This document shows positions 54,348 to 64,000 of a stretch of 64,000 nt of DNA, piece after piece (within the stretch, counting starts at the first letter, position 1; each line of letters starts with the position of its first letter). The stretch is taken from NCBI GenBank assembly GCA_019188255.1, contig JAETXT010000008.1:2542001-2606000 (forward strand). The letters are read 5' to 3'. The translations under genes were made by a program, and so were the position numbers. The DNA comes from Verticillium longisporum (lineage: Eukaryota; Ascomycota; Sordariomycetes; Glomerellales; Plectosphaerellaceae). Below the pieces are notes generated by a model. It saw only the letters and a list, made by a program, of their open reading frames with translations. It made no database searches and had not been told where the DNA came from.

Positions 54348-57300
54348 CCTTTTCGGGGAGACAGAAGAACCAGGCTAACTCTGAGCAGGGGCAAGTGTTG
54401 CTCGGTCGCTTCCATTCGGGTCTGAGATTGAGAGCGACGCTTGGAACGGCTGAGACTACGGGGTGGTGAAGCATATATGGTTGATCTTGAGAGGCGCTCC
54501 ATGCGCGAGTGGTGTCGTATCTGAGAGATTTCTGGGCGGCGGCCTGTTCGGGCGGACTCGAATTCCGTGCTTCGGCACGATGAGTAGAGGGACCCCCATA
54601 TATAGCTGTTTTGTGCTTTTCTTTCCTGCACATTTTACTTGTCTGAATGCATCATTATCATTCTTACAACATGATGGTATCTTGCTGTGATCATGGTTAT
54701 CATGATTGTCGAGGTGGGTGATATATGAGCAAGGCGATCTCTTTCAAAAAGACATGCTACCATCAAGCCACATCAGTAAGAGCTTGTCCATGCTGAATAA
54801 TCTCGATGGAAGTACATTCTTCTTCGATCTGTGCCTCGATGACGTGGTTCTCTTGGAGCTGGCGAAGGCTCATCCATTGGCTCCGCGGCAAACATGTATC
54901 GTCCGGCGGCCCTCCTCAGTCTCTACAAGCAACAGGGCGTATTGGATCCGCATACTTGCGACGTGGCCAAATGATGATCTGGCCTGGACCCGGGAAGAAG
55001 CATGGATCATCATGACCACAATATGAGCGCCTCCTTGCACACAGAAGAGGCATTGGAAAGGACCATTCTGAGCACTACATCCCATCTCAGCGTGCCACAT
55101 ACTGGCGAATTCAAGGGAGGGTTCCCGTGCAATAGGTACCGAGTGAGGTTTCTTCGCAAAAAGCCTTTCGTCCATGACATGACGAGACCTCCTCGGCCAT
55201 GATGTGCCATCTTGCACAGGGTCTGGGCTGTTTCCCCCCGGCAGTGGGATGGAATCAGAAATATCCCGGTGAATGTTCACCTGGTTCCAAGACCAGGAGT
55301 CCATCAACAAGAAAGTGCAGTCATATCACTCGGAAGAGACGATCAAGTCAACCGAGGATAGAGGCCCTCAAGTAGGAAAACTGCGGACCAAAGCAGTTCC
55401 CTAGCCTCATGCAAAGGCCCAGACCACGATAATATAACCAGCATGACGTGGGCACCTCAATAGGAGGCCTCATGTCGAGGCCGGAACCGACGCCCGATAG
55501 TGGCACCAAAACGCCGTGTCGAGACTACGGCACGGAATCGGAACGAGAGAGAACAAAAACAGCTCGCTCAGAGGGGGAGCTGCATACCGAGCCAGCCAAG
55601 TAACATGAGCCAAGCAGCCAATGTTTTGGCATCCCTGGCCTATCTAAATCACGTCAAAGGAGAAAAAGCACGTCAGATCGTACGCTGCAAGGGTCAATCC
55701 ACCAGAGTATAGCTTCCAGATTGGGACAAGGGGAGCGAGCTCGGAGGTATGGGCCTCGCGCCGAACGAGGCTCGGCGCTCCGAGCGAAGACGTCCCATCC
55801 ATACTGGTACCCAAAGGAGGCGGACCCACCAAAAAGTCAAACCTGGGCTACGACGGCGACGGCGACGTCGTGACAAGTTCCAAGGGGAGATGAGACGTGG
55901 CGGGACCTCCCGAGGTGGAACCTCGACTGGGCCATGAGAGCGCTCGCGTAGGGCGGTGCGGTGTAAGTCAAAAGAGCTCAGTATACGTAGCGGGCGCTCG
56001 ACGGGCGTTGCGTCCGAAGGGGGGGCAGGCGAGGGAGGCACGGACGTGCAGCCGAGCCGATGGAGGGGGCGCTCGACAGGGGAGGGAGAGAACGGGAGTC
56101 GGGGCCGGCATCGGGGCGGCTTCTCTCGGTTCGGGGGGGCTTTAATCTATGGCCCGGCACGGAGAACCGTCAAGGGGGGGTGTGTCGTCGTCGTTGAGGC
56201 TGAAGACGATGTGCGAGTTGGTTATTACCGGGGCATCTCCATGAGAGGGTTCCGATGGAAGGGAACAACACCGCAGGTGCCTGGCGAGCGAGAGGCAGGC
56301 TTTCGAGGCCGTCGACGTCGACGGGGTCTGTTGAGCTATTTTCCCACCAATGCGTGAATCCGGAGAGGGACGGGGTAGCCCCCCACGGATGGGATGGGGG
56401 GTTTGCTGGGGCGGTGGGAATCGAGGCTATTTTAACTGCAAGGCCAGAGTCAGCAAGGGGCACGTCAGGCACGGTGAGCAGCAGGTGAGCGGTGATGTTG
56501 AGTGTTTTGGCTTGTCCCATTGAGTGGCTGGGCCAGATGAAATTGGCTTGGCCGGGAATAAGGCGAGCTTGAAGGAGGTGGGTAGTGTATTTCCGACTCA
56601 CCGACGGAATGGTGAGAGACAGCTGGGGATGGAAGCGATGCATGGCGTCTGGTGAGTGGTGGCCCAAGTGAGCGAGGTCGAAGTTGAAGCTGGGACCAAG
56701 CTCTGGGTCTAATTATAATTGGACTGTGTTTCTTGTTGCAAGGGCACGGCGAGTGAAACGGCCGCACGTTCGTCTGGTAACAGTGGGCGTCGACATGGCA
56801 GACATGTGGAGGGTCTCAACAGCTTGTGAAAGCGACAGAATGAGCATGGAAAGACTCGGGCGACGACTTCATTGAGGCTCGTGACGAACATGACGAGGGA
56901 TGTTGGTGGCCGAGCAAGGCTGTGATGTGATGCTGGATGGTTGAAATGATGATTTTGTGATTGGTTGAGGGGACGAAGACAGCAGACAGGGACCAGCCCT
57001 GGACCAGCCCTGGACGGCTTGGATGATTCAGAGGCCCTGCACGTCGGAGACCCGACCGGGCAGGCACGACTACTGCTCCACTCAACACAGGGAAGGCAGC
57101 AACACGACATGGGTCATATGAGACGACGCACCTCTTCGTGCTTTCCTTGCACGTGTGCGTGTGCTTCATTCACAAGCAAGAAGCAGGTAACGAGATGTAC
57201 TGCCATGCAACCATCTTGTTGTCCGTTTGGCTCGTGGAAGAAAATCCCTCGGAAGCATCTGATGTTGCTCCTGATGAAAATCTCTCGGAACTTCTCAGAC

Positions 57301-60031
57301 GGGCGCAGGCCTACACACGCGCGGTCGCAGTCAGATGCAGCATTCCGTATCTGGACTTGGGTCCTGGGTGGCCCTACGTCATGGTCTTGTTTCAAGGTGC
57401 CGCACCCAAGGCGGTCCGCAGGCCTCGAGGCATTTCGCTACGGCTGCCGTTGGGTTGGCAGGCACCAAACATTCAAGCAAAGCACAGGAAAGAAAGCAAA
57501 GCAGATTAATGAATGAGGTGACCAGGGCCCGGGCGGCTATGCACGCTGAGGAATCGACGAGTGCTGATTGCTCCCCGTGTTGTCTTCGTCCCCAGCCAAG
57601 ACAGGTGCTGAATTGCCGCGGGCTAACCCACTGGGTGGGTTAGTGCTGTTCCCCTAGGGAAGAGGGTGGGTACCTTGCCTGCTGTCTTTGGTGCTGCTTG
57701 GGTGCTGCTTGGGTGACGGCGGACGCTGAGGCTGTGGCTTTGCAGTGCTTTACCCCGCGTTGATGCCTGCTGGGGACCCTCTCTGGGTGCACGCCACACG
57801 CGAGCGACTGCCATACCGTCCTCATGGGATTCCATCCATATCGCTTGTCCAAGCAAGCAAGAGCAACACCGGCCAACTCGACCTCGGACCAAGGCACCTG
57901 AGCTTGTACAATTCTGACCCAATCGTCAAATTCAACAGGAACCAGCACAGGATGCAAAGTTCGTGAATGACGACGACAGCACCAAGCAGGCAGGGAAACC
58001 GACAATGGGAAGCCGAGCTTGTTCCGTTTCATGCCTCCCCAAGATGCCGAAGCACGAGCTGTAGCACTCGGTCACCCAGGCACATGAGCTGTTCTGGGGA
58101 AACAAGCAAGTGAAAGTCGTCGGCGCCTGACCTGACCCCGCATTGAGACACCGTCAAGGGGAAGGAGGGAGGGGAAGGCCGAAGCTTCCCTCTTGTCCGC
58201 GCGAGTTGCGCTTTGTACCTCGATACACGCTCAAGCGACGGCGCCCAGCTCTCCCAGCGGTTGTAAGTGCACCGGAGCGAGGCCATCACAGAACACCAAG
58301 CGATGTATTGTCTACAACGCCCAACCACCTTGTGCCCGGCAAACGGGCTTGGGTTACCTCGCCTCGATGGCTCCTCGTCCTGTTCCTGCCGTTCCTGCCC
58401 TGGGCTGTGTGTATGTACCTGCTCTGGCCTGGAGACGGCGTCAATAAAGGTCCTTCCCCCTCACGTCCGGTCGCCGTGACATGGCTCGTCCCATTCCCCC
58501 ATCTCTTCTGCTCTGCTCTTGTTCTTGTCTGTTGACCCCGCCGCGTCTGCCTCTGCCTGTGCTCTCTCTGTCACCTCGCCAGCATCGCCAACTTTGCTTT
58601 GGACCGATCGATCGACGCTGTTGGCTTCACGCTGCCCGTCAATTCCCGTCTCTCTTGCTTTGTGGCTTCTGGCTTCTGGCATCTATCTCCATAGCCGACT
58701 CCATTCGATCATCACCTGCAGTCAAGTAAGGTACGCTACTTCTTCACTCGTGCCTTGCTGAGCCCAAGCCCCTCTGAGCGAGGCTGACCTGACCCCGCTC
58801 TTGACAGCAGCACCACGAGTCTCCATCAGCCATCGTCGTCAACAACAGGAGACGATACGACTTGATGATCGGTATTCGCTTGTCATTGTCAGCTGCACAT
58901 TCGTTGACTGTGTCGGCTTTTTGGCTGTCTCTTGTGTAAGTCGGTATTTCCTTTTTGAACAGCCTTACCAAGATGGCCCGCCGCACAATGCCAGCTTTCC
59001 CCCCGCGGAGGTTCAATCGTCCGTCGGCGCCGGGAGCCCACTCTCATGCTTCGAGGCTCGGTCCCCCCCTCTCTCTCTCTTCCGTATTCCGTCGCTCATT
59101 CCACTCCACTCCGCCTGCATCAGCATGAGCTTCAGCATCACCCCAGCCCAGCTTTCTCCAGCCCAGCCCAACAAGCCTAGACCCCCCAGACTTGGAGTGC
59201 CCTCCCGCATTCGGACCTCACTAGGCACCATGACGAGCGTAGGGGGCCATCCTACCTTTTCCGATGCACGCCTAGCCTGGCTCCACTCTGCTACACCCCC
59301 ACCATATCGCTCTCTCTGTCTCTCTCGTCTCTCTCACCCATTCACGCACCCACCACACCCATACCCCGGTTCCTCTGTCGGCAACCTCGAGCCAAACAAA
59401 GTCAAACACCAATACCGTCATATCCCTCTGGCCGACTCGTCCCCGTCCTCCTCCGCCTGGCCCTCGGTCAACTGGCACTCAAACCCTCGTCAGCCCTTGC
59501 CATTCAGTGACCTCCACCAGACTCTCGAGCCCCCCCCACCCTCCCTAATCATCTGCCCTGCCGTTGGCTCGACGCTCCGAGTGGAGTGATCCAAGATCCG
59601 AGCTTCCTGACCCTTCACACCCCCCCCCTTGCTGCGACGGACATATCCACGCCCGTCACTGTTGCCGTTTGATCCCCCACCAGAGCGCTGCCTCAGTCGC
59701 CTGGAACCCCTCGGCGTCACTCACCACCATGCTTCCACGGCCGCGTACTACCGACGTGGAATCCTGGGCGCTTGTTGGCCATGTCTATATGACGTGCCCT
59801 GCGCCCACTTGCTACACCCTCGTGTAAACTGTGCTGACCTTCTCTCTTCTCTCATCATCAGCTAGCTCCACAATCCACTTACACCAACTTCGCTTCTCCT
59901 TCAGAGTTTCACCAGCCTCCAACGCTCTCGAGCTTCTTCACTACCAGAAGCTCCCTGTACCCCTCCCCTCTCCTCCTCTCGGTGCCTCCTCCCAGGCACC
60001 CGGCGCAGCACCTCCCCGTTCCTACTCCGAC
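54348..60031. other. 5.7-kb gene-poor interval
   Basis: No supportable gene. Open frames up to about 260 codons are compositionally biased (Ser/Pro/His or Arg/Gly) and overlap on both strands. Noteworthy composition: a GC-rich, G-run-containing stretch at about 55750-56400, and from about 58450 a CT-rich region that probably includes the promoter and leader of the carrier gene. The carrier frame is open upstream of its ATG to 59831 but begins there with GTG, so it is not taken as coding. Confidence 0.5.
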
Positions 60032-61096
60032 ATGAGCTCGGGCAGCTTGAGACAGGCCGCTGAAGCCGCGAGAACTCGCTCCTCTGAGGTTATGGGCCCC
60101 GCCAAGAACGAGACGGTCGCCGTGGCCAACGACTTCCTCCACTCTCCTCTCGTCCGCACAGCCCTGCCCTTCATCAATGGAGGCATCAGCGGCATGGTCG
60201 CCACCACTGTCATCCAGCCCGTCGACATGGTCAAGGTCCGTATCCAGCTCGCCGGAGAGGGTCTCGCCGGCGGCCCCAAGCCTGGCCCCCTCGCCGTAGC
60301 CCGTGACATTGTGGCCTCGGGCAAGGTCCTCGACCTGTACACTGGCCTCTCGGCCGGTCTTCTACGCCAGGCCGTCTACACCACGGCGCGCCTTGGCTTC
60401 TTCGACACTTTCATGGGCAAGCTCACCTCCCGCGCCAAGGAGCAAGGCCGTTCCATAGGCTTCTCCGAGCGCGCCACCGCCGGCCTGTCCGCCGGTGCCA
60501 TCGCCGCCATGCTGGGCAACCCCGCCGATCTGGCTCTCATTCGCATGCAATCCGACGGCCTCAAGCCCCTTGCCGAGCGCAAGAACTACAAGTCAGTCAT
60601 TGATGCTCTTTCAAGCATCGCCAAGTCCGAAGGTGTGACGGCCCTCTGGTCTGGTGCCGCGCCCACCGTCGTCCGCGCCATGGCTCTCAACTTTGGCCAG
60701 CTCGCCTTCTTCTCCGAAGCCAAGTCGCAACTGAAGCAGAACGCCGGTTCAACCCTGAGCCCCCAGGCCCAGACCCTCGCCGCCTCGGCCATTGCCGGTT
60801 TCTTCGCCAGTTTCTTCTCCCTGCCCTTCGACTTTGTCAAGACGAGGCTGCAGAAGCAGTCGCGGGGGCCGACGGCAAGCTCCCCTACAAGAGCATGGCC
60901 GACTGCTTCGTCAAGGTGACCAAGCAGGAGGGCATCCTGCGGTTCTACCGCGGATTCGGAACCTACTACGTGCGCATTGCGCCGCATGCGTAAGTCATCT
61001 TGGCTCGAAAATATTGTAGTCGGAAGCTAACGTTTGACTCTTTGTAGCATGGTAACGCTCATTGTGGCCGACTATCTCGGCTGGGTAACCAAATAA
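60032..61096 (+). CDS. Mitochondrial 2-oxoglutarate/malate-type carrier, with one frame break
   Basis: Members of this SLC25 subfamily exchange 2-oxoglutarate for malate (or related dicarboxylates) across the inner mitochondrial membrane. Exons are 60032-60989 and 61048-61096 (58-bp intron), about 335 residues. All three carrier signatures are seen: QPVDMVKVR, NPADLALIRMQ and LPFDFVKTRLQ, each at the end of an odd-numbered helix. The segments TALPFINGGISGMVATTVIQ and GLSAGLLRQAVYTTARLGFF are typical of the oxoglutarate carrier group. After RLQKQSRG the frame breaks in a GGGGGCC run (60864-60870); one extra base gives DGKLPYKSMADCFVKVTKQE and then RFYRGFGTYYVRIAPHA, which continues through the splice to VADYLGWVTK. 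The start at 60032 is the first ATG in frame. The dicarboxylate specificity is inferred from family resemblance. Confidence 0.92.
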
Positions 61097-61906
61097 ACGG
61101 GGCGAGCACCAGAAAAGAGAGAGCGAGGTCTCGCGTGACGGCGCGCTGCCGTTGCGCGCATGCTGTGCTGGGCGATTTTGGGTTTCTGTCGTTTTTCTTT
61201 AGTTTCCTTTCGGCGCTGGAGGAGCATCACAACTGGAAGGAAGGAGGGCTGACTTTGACGAGTTGATTATACCAAGAAGAGAAGACTAAGGCGAGAGGAC
61301 GGCATGCATGCATGTATGTATGCCCTCGACAGACGCGAAGCCGGGCTTGGTGCGCAATTGATCACCAATATTGATTACCACGTGCCGGATACCGTGAACA
61401 AAGTGTGTACTCGTGAGCCAGAACTCGTCATGATGTAGGACAGGTGGGGAGACCAGCGTGGTGACACAGCCTGCGGGGCCCCACACACCTCCACCGACGA
61501 CGAGCTGGAGGGGCGGGGGAGCAAGTACATCACATGGTCTCCAACGGGGTATCGAGGCATGAACCTCGCCATCCATCATCCAAGACACAACAGGCGGTAC
61601 CGGTGCCGAGGGGGTTCTGCAAGGCAAGGCCGGGGCACTCTCAACATCTATCAGAGGAACGCCTTGGCTGGCTGACTGGCTGACTGGCTGTCCGCCTTCG
61701 TCTCTCAACGTATTCTGTAGTCTTACAAAAAAGGAGGGGGCATCCCACAGCCCTCTGGTGCACGCATACCCTCCGCTCCCTGCTCGCCGCTCGCTCATGC
61801 CGATGCTTGCTCATTGCACGCGCTTGCTTTTGCACGCGCCGGCTGACCCAAACGCAGAACGCAGCCTCTCCCGCGCTGAAGCTCCCTACACCCAGACCCA
61901 AGACCC
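61097..61906. other. Convergent intergenic region
   Basis: About 810 bp between the 3' ends of the carrier (+) and Tco89-like (-) genes. It contains GCATGCATGCATGTATGTATG (about 61302-61322) and a GGCTGGCTGACT repeat near 61661-61690. No gene is supported. Confidence 0.5.
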
Positions 61907-63881
61907 CTAGTCCTGACTGGCGCTCAGGTTCATGTTCTTCTCCCACAGGTTCCTCAGCAGCGCGTTGAGCCCCTCGCCCGCCGCGTCGTCGTCCTCGCCG
62001 CCGACGAGGCTCGATCCGCTGAGCTGTGTCGTCGTCCCGCCGCCGCCGCCACCGTCAGCGTCAAAGCTCGATCCGGCGCCCGTGCTGCGCAGCGTCCGCA
62101 CCGATTGCGCCCGCGGCGTGACGGGTCTGCTGTGGCTGTTGCCCGTGCCCGTCGCGCTGGCGGCGCCGAGGCTGACGTTGCGCGCGTGGCCGGCGCCGAC
62201 GGGGCGCAGGGCGGGCGGTTTCGATGCGGCCATGAGGCCGTTGCGCCCGTGGGGGATGCGCTGGGGTTTCTTGGCGGCCTGGACGGCGGCGGCGATGCGG
62301 TCGAGCGAGCGGACGACGGGGTTCTGGTAGCGCCGCACGCTGAGGTACTCCATGCCCGTGCGCTCGAGCTGCTTCGCGACGCGGGGTCGCGCGACGTGCC
62401 GCCGTCGTGGCCCGGGTGGGCGACGCCCCCGACCTGCGTCGCGCCCACCGTGTTGGGACCGCCGAGCGACATGCCCATGCCCATACCCATGCCCATGCTG
62501 AGGCCCATTGTCGACATGCCGCCTGCGTGATGGTGCGCCGAGCTGTGGGTGCTGGTGGAGGAGGGCTCAATGACGGAGCTGGCGCGCTGTAGGTTGAGCT
62601 TCTGCTGCACGCGGGACTGGGGGGCGTTGCGGCGCGCGTTGCGCGGGGCGAGGGCGCTCGTGTCGTCAACGTCGCTGTTGCCTGACGCCGGCGTGCGGTT
62701 GGACGACGTCGTAGAGAGGGCGCGGTGCGGCGTGTCAGGGGCCGCGTCGGAGCGGCGGCTCGTGGGGCGGGACGGGTCAGGATGGTAGAAGGAGGAGTTG
62801 CGCGTGTTGCTTGAGCTGGCGGCGCCGACGAAGCGCGACGTCAGCTCGTCACCGCCGGCGCTGCCTGCGGCGTTCACGCTGTTCGAGTCATCGTCGAGCG
62901 TCGACTGGCGGCCGAACGAGTCGGGCGACCGGTTTCGCGAGACGGGCTCTGCTGTGTCATTGGTGATCTGTGGCGGCACGACGCCTTGGGGGGGCGTTCG
63001 TTGCAGAAGGCGTGAGGTGAGGTACTCCTTGTGCTGCAGTGTTTGCCGGTCCGGCGTCGACATGACGGGCGGTGAAGGGGGCGAGGGTGGGGAGGCCTTG
63101 TCTGCTGGTGTGTGAGGCCGCGATCCTGTGCCGGCCGAGGAGCCAGGCTTCGCGGACCCCTGACCACTGGCCATTGATCCGCGACGGGACAGGTACGGCG
63201 AGGCTGAGCCGCTCGCGTCGACCCATTCGTCCTCCTGGCCGTCACTGCCGAGGTCGAAATGCACCTGCGACTTGGTCGAGGCCTTGACCTACACCCAACA
63301 ATCACCCCCAAGCAAAAATCAGCGAACAAGAGAACCTGTCGCAAACCGACTTTGGATGACGACTATGCCCCCAAGCAAACCATCCATACGCGCGCCCTCT
63401 CGGCCCTCGCCGCAGAGGTGTTGCTCTTCAGGTTGGAGGAGGAGCTGTCGCGCGACAGCTTGGCTTCGGACTGGACTCGTCGGTGGCCTGGTTTGGTGGG
63501 TCGCTCTGTGCGATCGCGATCACGCTCTGGTTCTGGTTCTGGTTCTGGTTCTCGTTCTCGTTCGCGCTCTGGAGAGGGTGAGTGATGGCGGCGCTGGTTG
63601 TTGAGTTTGAAGGCGTGCGCCGTGTTCTGCTGCTTGTGTAGAGCCTTGGAGGAGGGGATTCGGGCGTGTAGCCTGCCACCGCCGACGACGTGCTTCTGGT
63701 GGTGGTGGTGGTGCTTGGGGCGGTGATGGTGTTCTCGTGTGGAGGATGTGCTGTCCCGGGTGTGGTCACTTGTCTGTGAATAGTCACTCGCATCTCGGTG
63801 TCGGAGGGATGGGCGTTTTGATTGGCTGGCGGAAGAAGCGTCCTGGCCATCGTCGCCATTTCTGTCGGCTTCGTGAGGCAT
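61907..63881 (-). CDS. Tco89-like TORC1 subunit, with one frame break
   Basis: Tco89 is a fungal-specific subunit of TORC1, the nutrient-sensing kinase complex at the vacuole. Exons on the minus strand are 63881-63390 and 63288-61907 (101-bp intron, GTATGG...GTAG), giving about 624 residues after frame correction. Conserved pieces are GRLHARIPSSKALHK and GHRRVQSEAKLSRDSSSSNL in the N-terminal part, then KSQVHFDLGSDGQEDEWVDA just after the splice. The C-terminal part has RTGMEYLSVRRYQNPVVRS and ends in LWEKNMNLSASQD. The rest is Ser/Pro/Arg-rich disorder, as in the family, with a GMGMGMGM run and an EPEPEPEP hexanucleotide-encoded stretch. The frame breaks in a GGGG run at 62383-62386 (C run in sense); one extra base links DVARPRV-like sequence to AKQLERTGMEYL. 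The assignment rests on motif recall, not a search. Confidence 0.75.
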
Positions 63882-63910
63882 GGCTGGCTGGCTGGCTGGC
63901 TGGCTGGCTG
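63882..63910. repeat. (GGCT)n tetranucleotide array
   Basis: About seven GGCT copies directly upstream of the Tco89-like ATG, in its 5' leader, followed by GGCCGGCCGGCTGGCTG. Confidence 0.85.
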
Positions 63911-64000
63911 TGGCCGGCCGGCTGGCTGCTGCAGTCTGTGTGGGCGTCTCTCGTCTTTGGTGAGCAAGAGCCTGAGCCCTCTGCCTAGCCTACCTTAGGT

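Noticed and set aside
54706..55310. Overlapping open frames of about 106 (+) and 146 (-) codons
   Set aside because: They overlap on opposite strands, neither matches a known family, and there are no splice or promoter cues, so no call was made.
59831..60031. N-terminal extension of the mitochondrial carrier by 67 codons
   Set aside because: The extension begins with GTG and contains no ATG, and carriers of this family begin close to the chosen ATG at 60032.

Overview
The window is nuclear DNA of a filamentous ascomycete, most likely a sordariomycete. The genes carry short GT-AG introns (about 55-95 bp), UTRs are pyrimidine-rich, coding GC is high, and the gene set is fungal: a white collar-1 photoreceptor, a Zn2Cys6 regulator, a TORC1 Tco89-type subunit, a fungal type III polyketide synthase and a secreted alpha-carbonic anhydrase. 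Genus and species cannot be fixed from the sequence.

Layout. 1-12.6 kb: the end of an unrecognised gene, then wc-1 and an importin beta-3 (Kap121/Pse1), both on the minus strand. 12.6-20.2 kb: an Sds23-type CBS protein, a 54-codon Rsa3-domain ORF, an SRPBCC protein, a glutathione S-transferase and an alpha-carbonic anhydrase. 20.2-26.6 kb: about 6.4 kb with no supportable gene. 26.6-38.1 kb: a GNAT acetyltransferase, an AIFM2-like flavoprotein, a CE1 esterase, a Zn2Cys6 factor whose zinc cluster is assembled across a 17-nt microexon, Bfr2/AATF, and a small membrane protein. 39.5-48.9 kb: type III PKS, class II aldolase and the PAN2 deadenylase subunit. 49.7-54.4 kb: an accessory locus with an orphan, probably tail-anchored protein and five different tandem or direct repeat blocks. 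54.4-60.0 kb: gene-poor. 60.0-64.0 kb: a mitochondrial oxoglutarate/malate-type carrier and a Tco89-like gene.

Most genes are unrelated housekeeping or sensory functions, not one pathway. No secondary-metabolite cluster is visible around the type III PKS, and no CRISPR array, operon, tRNA, rRNA or intact transposon was found. Five conserved genes (importin beta-3, aldolase, PAN2, carrier, Tco89-like) each need exactly one base added or removed at a short G/C homopolymer to restore the conserved frame. This points to assembly errors more than to five pseudogenes. The most novel-looking part is the repeat-rich orphan locus at 49.7-54.4 kb.
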